Assembly: GCF_023204835.1 (NCBI RefSeq)
Contig: NZ_CP096270.1
Span: 1,984,001-2,048,000 of the forward strand
Direction: 5' to 3'
DNA: 64,000 nucleotides
From: Salinarchaeum laminariae
GTDB taxonomy: Archaea; Halobacteriota; Halobacteria; Halobacteriales; Salinarchaeaceae
Shown here: piece after piece, positions 18,064 to 25,271 of the stretch
Position numbering within the stretch: position 1 is the stretch's first letter
Layout of the letters: each line of letters begins with the position of its first letter
Notes under the pieces: model-generated
Told to the model about the DNA's origin: nothing
What the model saw: the letters and a program-made list of their open reading frames with translations, nothing else
The model's database searches: none
Translations under genes and position numbers: made by a program

Positions 18064-19308
18064 ATGCAACTCCCGCTCGGCGAGGACAGGATCGACGTCG
18101 AGCTTCCGGACTGCGACGTGACCGTCGCCGAGCCCACGGGTGGTGAGCCGGTCGACGTCGCTGCTGCTGCCGAACGAGCGCTTGACCGACCGCTCGGCCC
18201 GCCGATCGCACACAGGGTAGACGCGGGCGACGAGATCGCGATCGTCGTTACGGACGTGACCCGTGCGACGCCCGACGACGTGCTCCTCGACGCGCTGTTC
18301 GGCCGACTCGACGCGGCGGGCGTCGATCGAGAGAACGTGACGATCGTCGTCGGGCTCGGACTGCACCGCCCGCTGACCGATGCGGAGCTGGCAGACGCCT
18401 ACGGCGAGTACGCCGATCTCGCGATCAATCACGATCCGGAGGGGACTGTCGAGGTCGGGACGGTCGATAGCGTGTCGATCGACCTCCACCCTGCGGTCGC
18501 GTCAGCGGATTTCGTGCTCGCGACCGGGATGGTCGAACCACACCAGTACGCGGGCTTCTCCGGCGGCGCCAAGACCGTCGCCATCGGCGCCGGCGGCGAA
18601 CCGATTATTCGGCACACGCACGGCCCCGAACTGCTCGGCCAGGACGGCGTGCGACTCGGGCGAGTTGCGAACAATCCGTTCCGCGAGTTCGTCGATCGAG
18701 CGGGACAGCTCGTCGGACCCGACTTCTGCGTAAACGTGACCCACGGTCCCTCGGGGATCCTCGACGTCGTAGCAGGCTCGCCACGGCCCGTGGTTCGAGA
18801 GCTCGCCGAGGCCGCACGAGAGGCGCTTTCGGTGCCGATCGACCGCGAGTACGACGCCGTCGTCGCGGGCATCGGCGCGCCGAAGGACGCGAATCTCTAC
18901 CAGGCGAGTCGCGCGGCGACCTACGTCGCCCTTGGGGATCGAAACCCGCTCCGAGATGGTGGGCGAATCGTGATCCCCGCAGAGCTACCCGAAGGTGCAG
19001 GCCAGGGCACCGGCGAGCAGCGATTCTACGAGTGGCTTTCGAACGCGGCGACGCCCGACTCGCTCTACGACGCGATGGCGAAGGGCTACGAACCCGGTGC
19101 TCAGCGAGCGTTCGTCCTCGCCCGCGTGCTTCGCGAGCACGACGTCTACGTGACGAACGTGTCGGACCCAGACGCCTCGGCGATCGTCGAGGAATGCCTG
19201 ATGCGATCGATGGAGTCCGTCGCCGATGCAATAGAACCGGGGAGTGACGTGCTGGTCGTTCCGGACGCGATCGACACCTTGCTGGTCTCACCGGAACGGA
19301 CGTCCTGA
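18064..19308 (+). CDS. LarA-family (lactate racemase-like) protein
   Basis: A 414-residue LarA/DUF2088-family protein. LarA enzymes racemise or epimerise 2-hydroxyacids with a nickel-pincer nucleotide bound to a lysine. Here GLGLHRPLT (~100) supplies the N-terminal-domain His, and MVEPHQYAGFSGGAKT contains the His and the Lys expected to hold the cofactor. No larB, larC or larE maturation gene is in the window, so substrate and cofactor loading are unproven. A ccgtttttgc box (18031-18040) precedes ATG 18064 by the leaderless distance. Confidence 0.8.
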   Translation: MQLPLGEDRIDVELPDCDVTVAEPTGGEPVDVAAAAERALDRPLGPPIAHRVDAGDEIAIVVTDVTRATPDDVLLDALFGRLDAAGVDRENVTIVVGLGLHRPLTDAELADAYGEYADLAINHDPEGTVEVGTVDSVSIDLHPAVASADFVLATGMVEPHQYAGFSGGAKTVAIGAGGEPIIRHTHGPELLGQDGVRLGRVANNPFREFVDRAGQLVGPDFCVNVTHGPSGILDVVAGSPRPVVRELAEAAREALSVPIDREYDAVVAGIGAPKDANLYQASRAATYVALGDRNPLRDGGRIVIPAELPEGAGQGTGEQRFYEWLSNAATPDSLYDAMAKGYEPGAQRAFVLARVLREHDVYVTNVSDPDASAIVEECLMRSMESVADAIEPGSDVLVVPDAIDTLLVSPERTS

Positions 19309-19397
19309 CCCCGATTGCGCCCCCGAATTGGCCGGGGACCGCTGCCGTCCACATCAACAGATAGAAAAACCGCGCTGGAGTAGCCCACGACAAGACC

Positions 19398-19565
19398 ATG
19401 CGCGTTCCAACCGACCTCAGCTCGTACGTGCGGGTGCTCAAGATGGCGAGCACCCCGTCCTGGGAGGAGTTCTCCCAGGTCGCCAAGATCGCAGGAGCTG
19501 GGATCCTGCTGATCGGCACGCTCGGCTTCCTGATCTTCCTCCTGATGGGCGCCCTTCCTTCCTGA
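19398..19565 (+). CDS. secE: Protein translocase subunit SecE
   Basis: A 55-residue SecE/Sec61-gamma, the single-TM clamp subunit of the SecYE translocon. It reads MRVPTDLSSYVRVLKMASTP, then WEEFSQVAKIAG and one hydrophobic span ending LIFLLMGALPS. The amphipathic helix plus single TM, and the position directly upstream of spt5, are the conserved archaeal arrangement. Stop TGA at 19563-19565 is 2 bp before the spt5 ATG, so the two are certainly co-transcribed. Confidence 0.93.
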   Translation: MRVPTDLSSYVRVLKMASTPSWEEFSQVAKIAGAGILLIGTLGFLIFLLMGALPS

Positions 19566-19567
19566 CA

Positions 19568-20020
19568 ATGTCAATCTTCCACGTCAAAACCACGGCCAGC
19601 CAGGAGCAGACCGTCGCGGACATGATCATCAACCGCGAGGAGGAGACGATCCACGCCGTCCTCGCCCCCGACTCCGTCACGAGCTACGTGATGGTCGAGG
19701 CCGACAGCGCGGCGGTCTTCGAGCGCATCCTCGATGAAATTCCTCACGCACGCGGCGTCGTCCAGCGCGGCGGCGAGGCAGCGGGGAGCGGGTTCTCCGA
19801 GGTCGAGCACTTCCTCTCGCCAAAGCCGGACGTCGAAGGGATCGCCGAGGGCGACATCGTCGAACTCGTCGCTGGCCCGTTCAAGGGCGAGAAGGCACAG
19901 GTCCAGCGTCTCGACGAGGGCAAGGACCAGGTAACAGTCGAGCTGTACGAGGCGACGGTCCCGATTCCGGTCACCGTTCGCGGGGACCAGATTCGCGTGC
20001 TGGACTCCGAAGAGCGGTAA
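19568..20020 (+). CDS. spt5: Transcription elongation factor Spt5 (NusG)
   Basis: A 150-residue archaeal Spt5/NusG with an N-terminal NGN domain (~1-85, SIFHVKTTASQEQTVADMI) that bridges the RNA polymerase clamp, and a C-terminal KOW domain (~90-145, GDIVELVAGPFKGEKAQV) that contacts ribosomal or RNA factors. It follows secE after 2 bp. Its last ten codons and stop are the beginning of a 150-bp tandem duplication, so copies of the gene's tail recur downstream without the rest of the gene. Confidence 0.95.
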   Translation: MSIFHVKTTASQEQTVADMIINREEETIHAVLAPDSVTSYVMVEADSAAVFERILDEIPHARGVVQRGGEAAGSGFSEVEHFLSPKPDVEGIAEGDIVELVAGPFKGEKAQVQRLDEGKDQVTVELYEATVPIPVTVRGDQIRVLDSEER

Positions 20021-20079
20021 CGTCGCTGCCGAGCAGAAGCTGACAATTCTGCGGCTGCGGTGGGGTGTGCGGTTTTTCG

Positions 20080-20135
20080 CCCACGTTTTTCGACGAGCGG
20101 TGCGCCAACGGCGCACCCGAGTCGAAAAAGGTGGG
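20080..20135. terminator. Two-part inverted repeat, candidate bidirectional terminator (copy 1)
   Basis: Outer arms 20080-20094 (cccacgtttttcgac) and 20121-20135 (gtcgaaaaaggtggg) pair with one mismatch; inner arms 20099-20106 (ggtgcgcc) and 20110-20117 (ggcgcacc) pair perfectly around a 3-nt loop. Each strand presents a T-run within the structure. It sits between convergent spt5 and MATE genes, so a shared terminator is the simplest reading. Confidence 0.6.
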
Positions 20136-20229
20136 ACTGGATCCGCGTGCTGGACTCCGAAGAGCGGTAACGTCGCTGCCGAGCAGAAGCTGACAATTCT
20201 GCGGTCGCGGTGGGGTGTGCGGTTTTTCG

Positions 20230-20285
20230 CCCACGTTTTTCGACGAGCGGTGCGCCAACGGCGCACCCGAGTCGAAAAAGGTGGG
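20230..20285. terminator. Candidate bidirectional terminator (copy 2)
   Basis: Exact second copy of the 20080-20135 hairpin, 150 bp downstream, created by the tandem duplication. The third partial unit has lost the hairpin. Confidence 0.58.
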
Positions 20286-20447
20286 ACTGGATTCGCGTGC
20301 TGGACTCCGAAGAGCGGTAACGTCGCTGCCGAGCAGAAGCTGACAATTCTGCGGTTGCGGTGGGGTGTGCGGTTTTTTTCGTCCGCGTTTTTCAAGGCGT
20401 GGTGCCAGCATCGCGAGCACCCCGAGGAGAAAACGGTGGGCGTACTC

Positions 20448-21878
20448 TCACTCGTCGAGCGACGCCGCACCGCCGCCGCCGACCGCGCCGCGATCGACGA
20501 TCGACTCGCGCCACGTGCCACGCATGAACCACGGAACCGCGACGAGTGCGCCCACGATGTCGCCGACCGACATCCCGATCCAGATGCCGAGCGCGCCCCA
20601 GTCGAGCCAGATCGCGAGCCCGTAGGTCGCCGGAACGCGGGCACCCCAGAGGATCAACAGCGCGATCGCGAGGGCGTGTTTGGTGTTGCCTGCCCCACGG
20701 AACCCGCCGAGGAAGACCTGCAGGACGCCCATGAACGCGAACTCGACCGAGCGAATCCTGAGATACTGACTGCCGAGCCGGATCGACTCCTCCGTGTGCT
20801 CGGAGTCCGCGCCGAGGATCGACGCCACGATCGGCTCCGGGAAGGCTGCCGCTATCACGGCCACGACGATCATGGTCCCGCCCACGACAGTCGCTCCGAG
20901 CCACACAGCTCGTTCGGCGCGGTCCGGCTTCTCCGCCCCGAGGTTCTGCCCCACGACGGTCTCGGTTGCCTGCCCGACGCCGATCGCGGGAAGCACCACG
21001 AGCGAGACCAGCCGATTGACGACGCCATAGGCCGCCGCGACCGGCGGTGCGAACAGTGCGACGAGTGCCGTCAGGAGCACCATCGCGAACGCGACCATCG
21101 ACTGCTCGAGGGCGGTCGGCGTTCCGATGCGAACTATCTCCGTGACGGTCTCACGCTCCAGCCGGAGGTCGGGGAGGCTGATGTCCGGACCGCGGTTCGT
21201 CCGGAAGAGCACGTACATGCCGGCCACCGTTGCGAGACCCCGAGAGAACACCGACGCCAGCGCGGCGCCCTCGATCCCGAGCTCGGGAACTGGACCCAGT
21301 CCGAAAATCACGATCGGATCGAGCACGACGTTGATCGCGACGCTGATCGCCATGATACGCATCGGGGTGTACGTGTCCCCGTACCCCCGCATGAGCGCCG
21401 TAAACACGTAGAACCCGAAGATGAAGGGCGTTCCGAGGAAGACGATCGTCAGGTAGTCGCCCATCATCGGAAGCACCGACGCGCCCGTTTCGGCGTTCGC
21501 CGGCAGGAATGCGAGGAGTGGATCGGTCACGAGGACGCCGAGGAGCCCGAGTCCGATCGAGAGGAGGCCGACGAACGCGAGCGACTGTCCGGCGATGCGG
21601 CCGGCGTCCTCGCTGCCCTCCGCGCCGGTGTACTGTGCGACGAGGATCGCGGCGGCAGTCGTGAAGCCGCCCGCGACCGAGAGCAACAGGAAGAGGATCG
21701 GGAACCCGAGGCTGATCGCGGCGACGGCGGTCGGGTCGTACCAGCCGAGGAAGATGGTGTCGGCGAGATTGTAGGTGACCTGGAGGAGCTGGATCGTGAC
21801 GATCGGCCACGCGAGATGGAAGAGTGGGCGTGCCAGACTACCCTCTGTGAGATTCTTCGGACTTTTCGAACCGGACAC
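20448..21878 (-). CDS. MATE-family efflux transporter
   Basis: A 476-residue multidrug-and-toxin-extrusion (MatE) protein with about 12 TM segments in two related halves. It opens with LARPLFHLAWPIVTIQLLQ and contains DTIFLGWYDPTAVAA, the typical N-half segment, and GFRGAGNTKHAL in the C-half. MATE proteins export cationic compounds or metabolites using Na+ or H+ gradients; the substrate is unknown. The start is GTG 21878. It converges on spt5. Confidence 0.88.
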   Translation of the reverse strand: MSGSKSPKNLTEGSLARPLFHLAWPIVTIQLLQVTYNLADTIFLGWYDPTAVAAISLGFPILFLLLSVAGGFTTAAAILVAQYTGAEGSEDAGRIAGQSLAFVGLLSIGLGLLGVLVTDPLLAFLPANAETGASVLPMMGDYLTIVFLGTPFIFGFYVFTALMRGYGDTYTPMRIMAISVAINVVLDPIVIFGLGPVPELGIEGAALASVFSRGLATVAGMYVLFRTNRGPDISLPDLRLERETVTEIVRIGTPTALEQSMVAFAMVLLTALVALFAPPVAAAYGVVNRLVSLVVLPAIGVGQATETVVGQNLGAEKPDRAERAVWLGATVVGGTMIVVAVIAAAFPEPIVASILGADSEHTEESIRLGSQYLRIRSVEFAFMGVLQVFLGGFRGAGNTKHALAIALLILWGARVPATYGLAIWLDWGALGIWIGMSVGDIVGALVAVPWFMRGTWRESIVDRGAVGGGGAASLDE

Positions 21879-21980
21879 TGCTCGGACTCAGCAGGCTGCC
21901 CGTATCAATCTTCCAGTATCCGAACCCCGTCCATCGACGGACCGATGGGCTGACGGTCTCCGCTCACGAACCGCGAGCCG

Positions 21981-22745
21981 ATGGTCGATCGGGTGTCACT
22001 CTACGCAGCACCGACGACGGTCGCAGCGGCCGAGCCGATCGCCGAGTGGCTCGATGCTCGCGTCGACGCCGCGGTCGACGTTCGCGACCGGTTTCTCGAT
22101 GAACACCGGACCGAGGACCTCGCCGAGCAGTTCGCGGAAGCTCGTGTCGCCGACCCGCACGATCCGGCGACGGGAAACACGATGCTCGGGATCGTACGGT
22201 ACGAGGAGCGAGCGCTGGACGATCCAGAGCGCGAGGGCGGCGTGCTCTACGACGGCACTCAGGTCCAGTCCGCGCTGAACGCCGCGATGCCCGCGGACGA
22301 CGCCGGTCTCGATCACGCACACGTCGCCCTCCTCGATCGAGCGATCGGCACATGGGGCGACCACGACGGCCGCTGGCACAAGCGCGTCGCCGTCCTCGGC
22401 CAGCCCGCCGTGATCTCCGTGCCGGGGCTCTACGAGGCGCCGGCGAAACCCGAAGCCTACTACAAGGAAAAGCAACGCCACGCACTGCTTTCGGGCGATT
22501 CGCCGCCCCGGGAGGTGCTTGAAAACCAGGTCGAGGGCGACTTCCTAATCGAGGACGACCCGCGGACGACCGAGGCTCTCCGCGGCTACGTTCTCGCTGC
22601 AGTCCACCTCCTCGCGACCGGCGAGGCGTTCTGTGAGAGCGAGCGTTGTCGCCTGTTCGACGCCCACTACCAGGCAGACCTGATCGACGCACAGCTCCGC
22701 GAGCCCGAGTTCTGCGAGACGCACGCCGAACTGTACGCCGAGTAG
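21981..22745 (+). CDS. Conserved haloarchaeal protein, archaemetzincin-like tail
   Basis: A 254-residue soluble acidic protein. Its C-terminus has a C-x4-C-x21-C pattern (FCESERCRLFDAHY ... EFC) reminiscent of the cysteine-rich end of archaemetzincin proteases, but no HExxH zinc-protease motif is present anywhere, so it cannot be a normal metzincin. It may be a degenerate relative (inference). N-terminal ~110 residues carry no recognised motif. Start ATG 21981 lies 102 bp from the divergent MATE start. Confidence 0.6.
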   Translation: MVDRVSLYAAPTTVAAAEPIAEWLDARVDAAVDVRDRFLDEHRTEDLAEQFAEARVADPHDPATGNTMLGIVRYEERALDDPEREGGVLYDGTQVQSALNAAMPADDAGLDHAHVALLDRAIGTWGDHDGRWHKRVAVLGQPAVISVPGLYEAPAKPEAYYKEKQRHALLSGDSPPREVLENQVEGDFLIEDDPRTTEALRGYVLAAVHLLATGEAFCESERCRLFDAHYQADLIDAQLREPEFCETHAELYAE

Positions 22746-22770
22746 TTCTCGAACTGCTGACGGTTTTCTA

Positions 22771-22834
22771 CCACTGGCGAACGTCTCCCTATCACTGGCG
22801 AACGTCTCCCCACCAGCGGCGAACGTCTCGTTCA
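22771..22834. repeat. Three-copy 21-bp tandem repeat
   Basis: Three copies of a cactggcgaacgtctccc unit begin at 22772, 22793 and 22814, an exact 21-bp period; the third copy reads cagcggcgaacgtctc. It lies between the stop of the preceding gene and the thioesterase gene. Confidence 0.75.
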
Positions 22835-22871
22835 CCGCCGGCTTGATGCCTCATCCGCTCGACAACCGAGT

Positions 22872-23264
22872 ATGTCCGTCACGAAGGAAATCGACGTTCG
22901 CTACCGTGATCTCGACATGCTCGCACACGTCAACAACGCAGTGATCGCTACGTACGTGGAGGAGGCCCGCCTGCACTATCTCGATACGGTCTTCGAAGTC
23001 GGCTTCGACGAGTTCACGTTCGTTATCGCACACATCGAAATCGACTTCGAGCGCCCGATCGAGGCCGAGGAATCCGTCGCAGTGACGGTCGAAGTTCCAG
23101 AACTCGGAACGAGTAGCGTGCCGATGCGCTATGAAATCGTCGCCGACGGTGAGCGGGTGGCGACGGCGGAGACGACGCTGGTGTTCCTCGACCGCAGAGG
23201 AGAGGAGACCGTACCGATCCCCGACGACGTCCGGGAGCGGATCAAGGCCCACGAGGGGATGTAG
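22872..23264 (+). CDS. 4HBT-family acyl-CoA thioesterase
   Basis: A 130-residue hot-dog-fold thioesterase of the 4-hydroxybenzoyl-CoA thioesterase group. The YRDLDMLAHVNNAVIATY segment holds the catalytic Asp and the HVNN that marks the family; VIAHIEIDFERPI is the central strand. It probably hydrolyses an acyl-CoA to the free acid and CoA; substrate not predictable. Family-typical length. Confidence 0.88.
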   Translation: MSVTKEIDVRYRDLDMLAHVNNAVIATYVEEARLHYLDTVFEVGFDEFTFVIAHIEIDFERPIEAEESVAVTVEVPELGTSSVPMRYEIVADGERVATAETTLVFLDRRGEETVPIPDDVRERIKAHEGM

Positions 23265-23301
23265 CTCGCCACCGGTGCAAGAGAATTCGAACGCTGTCTT
23301 T

Positions 23302-24234
23302 TCAGGCCCGTCGCCCGGCCGTCAGCTCGACGAGGTCGAACAGATGTGATTCGGTGATCGACGGCTCCGTCCGCTGGTAAACGGTATCGCCGGCCGCGCG
23401 GACCCGCCGATCCAGCATTCGCGAGAGCTCGCGGTCGTAGCGGAGTTTCGTGGTCGGTGGCGTCGAGAGCACGGTGAACAGCTCGAGTGCCGGATTCGCG
23501 ATCGGCGCGATCGCGTGCTCGCTCCGCCGGAGGTGAAGGAGTGCGACGTGTCCGTCCGGTGCGAGGTGATCGATCCAGTCGTCGACCGCCGCTGCCGGAT
23601 CGTCGAGCATCCCGACGACGAACGTCGCGAGGATACCGTCGACGTCACCCTGCGTGCCGTCGATTTCGCTCTGCGCACCGTCGATCTCGTTCTCCATCCC
23701 GTCGGTATCGCCCTGCACTCCCTCGGTCTCGCCCACTAGAGTGTCGGTCGCATCATTCTCGAGCGCGGCAGGACCAGTGTCGATCGGAAGCCGGGTTCCG
23801 TCCGCCCGAAGCACCTCGACCTGCGGATAGCCGCGGGTGTTCCGGCGTGCCCGCTCCAGCACGCCGCGGGAGCGGTCGATCCCGATCACGGTGCCCGTCG
23901 GACCGACGTCGCGAGCGAGGAGTGGGAGGTTCGCGCCGGTTCCACAGCCGATCTCGACGACGGTGTCGCCGCGTTCGAGCCGGAGGGCGTCGACTGCGCG
24001 TCGACGGAGCCGTCCCACGCCGGGAGCGTGGGCCGCGATCGGCTCGTAGAGCCGCGCCCAGCGGTCGTAGAACGCTGTAGCGCTGGCAGTGCGTCTGGAC
24101 TGTCGGTTGGACTGGGAGCCGCCTCTACTGTCGGACCGGTCGTCGGGGTCCGCAGCGGTCTGTCCCGTCGACTCGGATGGCCCCGCTGACTCCGCCGATT
24201 CAGCAGCCCCCGGCGACCCAGTGGGTTCCGTCAC
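23302..24234 (-). CDS. SAM-dependent methyltransferase with heptad-repeat insert
   Basis: A 310-residue class I methyltransferase. Residues 1-50 are a disordered Ser/Glu-rich extension; AFYDRWARLYEPI begins the domain; VVEIGCGTGANLPLL (~93) is motif I, and VIGIDRS (~116) the acidic loop. Between two core strands, residues 172-199 form four 7-residue repeats (GVQGDTD, GMENEID, GAQSEID, GTQGDVD). GTG 24234 overlaps the stop of the upstream regulator by 4 bp, implying coupled translation. The substrate is unknown. Confidence 0.8.
   Translation of the reverse strand: MTEPTGSPGAAESAESAGPSESTGQTAADPDDRSDSRGGSQSNRQSRRTASATAFYDRWARLYEPIAAHAPGVGRLRRRAVDALRLERGDTVVEIGCGTGANLPLLARDVGPTGTVIGIDRSRGVLERARRNTRGYPQVEVLRADGTRLPIDTGPAALENDATDTLVGETEGVQGDTDGMENEIDGAQSEIDGTQGDVDGILATFVVGMLDDPAAAVDDWIDHLAPDGHVALLHLRRSEHAIAPIANPALELFTVLSTPPTTKLRYDRELSRMLDRRVRAAGDTVYQRTEPSITESHLFDLVELTAGRRA
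23638..23721. repeat. In-frame 21-bp repeat, four copies
   Basis: Four 21-bp units encode the heptads at residues 172-199 of the methyltransferase. They share a ccgtcgatctcg-like word on the plus strand. The frame is kept because 21 is a multiple of three. Confidence 0.75.
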
Positions 24235-25133
24235 GACCCACAGAGCTCCCGGACAGTCGCCGCGAGCGTCTGGGGATCCTCTCCGATCAGGTAGACGTTG
24301 GGCTCGACGCCGAACCCGCCGCTCTGGTAGGCGACGGTAGCTGTGGGGGTGCGCTCGATCGCTTCCCGGATGGCCTCTGCCGTGTCCTCCTCTGCGGGAA
24401 ACTCGACGGTCTCGTGACCGAGCGATTCGAGCGTCGCGACGATCTCGGGATCGTACCGGACGTTGATGGCGGCGCGGGCGTCGCTCCCTGCCTCCCGCAC
24501 AGCGAGCAGGACGCCGGCGACGTGTTCGCTGACGCCGAACTCTGGATCGCCAGCGCCCGTGGCGCGGCCTTTCACGTCGACGATTCGTCCCGGAACTGCC
24601 GCGACGTCGTCGATCGTCGTCGCGCCGGGAACGCAGGCAACGAGGTTCGAGCCGACGTTCGGGAGGAGTCCGGCAAACCCGGATGTGGACTCGAGCGTGC
24701 GGAGCCCGCGTCGTAGCGAGGCGAGCGTCCGCTCGCTCGTCCGCAGTTCGCTGTCGGGGTCGTGGACGCGAAAGCCGCCGCCGTGATCTGCGAGCTCCGG
24801 GACGGCGTCCTCGTGCATTGCGGCGAGCAGGTCGCCGTCCTCCAGCTCCCTGATCAGCACCTCGAGCTCGATCAGCGCCTGGACGCGCGTGACTTCACCG
24901 CTGGCGAGCCCCGACGCGAGATCGTCGACGGCCTCGCGAACCCGTTCGTCGGACTCGATGCGCTCGGTGCGCTCGACGCCGCCGCCGGCGTACTTCGAGA
25001 CCGCGCTCTGGCTGATGCCCAGCAGCTCCGCGACTTCGCGCTGGGTTCGGCCCGCGTCGAGGAGGCGTTCGGCGAGCATCGCGCGGACCGTCGGCAGGAA
25101 GGCGTCGGCGACGATCTCTTCGACGAATCGCAT
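24231..25133 (-). CDS. ThiR-type regulator: HTH plus ThiN domain (2)
   Basis: A 300-residue paralogue of the protein at 4801-5721 with the same architecture: HTH at ~29-50 (TQREVAELLGISQSAVSKY) and a ThiN-like domain from ~110 (LLPNVGSNLVACVPGA, SGGFGVEPN). ATG 25133 is chosen because MRFVEEIVADAFLP aligns with the start of the first copy; the open frame above it is not alike. It is translationally coupled to the methyltransferase. Known ThiR proteins sense thiamine phosphate; whether this copy has the same ligand and targets is open. Confidence 0.8.
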   Translation of the reverse strand: MRFVEEIVADAFLPTVRAMLAERLLDAGRTQREVAELLGISQSAVSKYAGGGVERTERIESDERVREAVDDLASGLASGEVTRVQALIELEVLIRELEDGDLLAAMHEDAVPELADHGGGFRVHDPDSELRTSERTLASLRRGLRTLESTSGFAGLLPNVGSNLVACVPGATTIDDVAAVPGRIVDVKGRATGAGDPEFGVSEHVAGVLLAVREAGSDARAAINVRYDPEIVATLESLGHETVEFPAEEDTAEAIREAIERTPTATVAYQSGGFGVEPNVYLIGEDPQTLAATVRELCGS

Positions 25134-25271
25134 CTTGCCTGGAAAACGCTCCGGCCTGCAATAACTCCACGGCACCGGAGTCGGGTTCCTCGGCGATCGA
25201 CAGTGGGTGAGTCCGAGCGTCCCCTGGCCGACCCCATCGCTTACGTCGACCGCGACGCGTAGAATCCGCCC

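Larger units (their letters stand above)
19991..20378. repeat. 150-bp tandem repeat, ~2.6 copies, over spt5 3' end
   Basis: Unit 1 runs 19991-20140, unit 2 20141-20290 and a partial unit 3 from 20291 to about 20378, where the match fades. Each unit starts with the last ten spt5 codons (attcgcgtgctgg...cggtaa). The units differ at only a few bases, for example gctgcgg, gtcgcgg and gttgcgg in successive copies. This accounts for the 427-bp space between spt5 and the convergent MATE gene; the final ~70 bp are unique. Confidence 0.93.

Noticed and set aside
20067..21953. Long plus-strand open frame through the spt5 repeats and opposite the MATE gene
   Set aside because: It reads tandem repeat DNA and the complement of a clear transporter; Arg/Asp/His-rich composition is typical of antisense frames in GC-rich genes.
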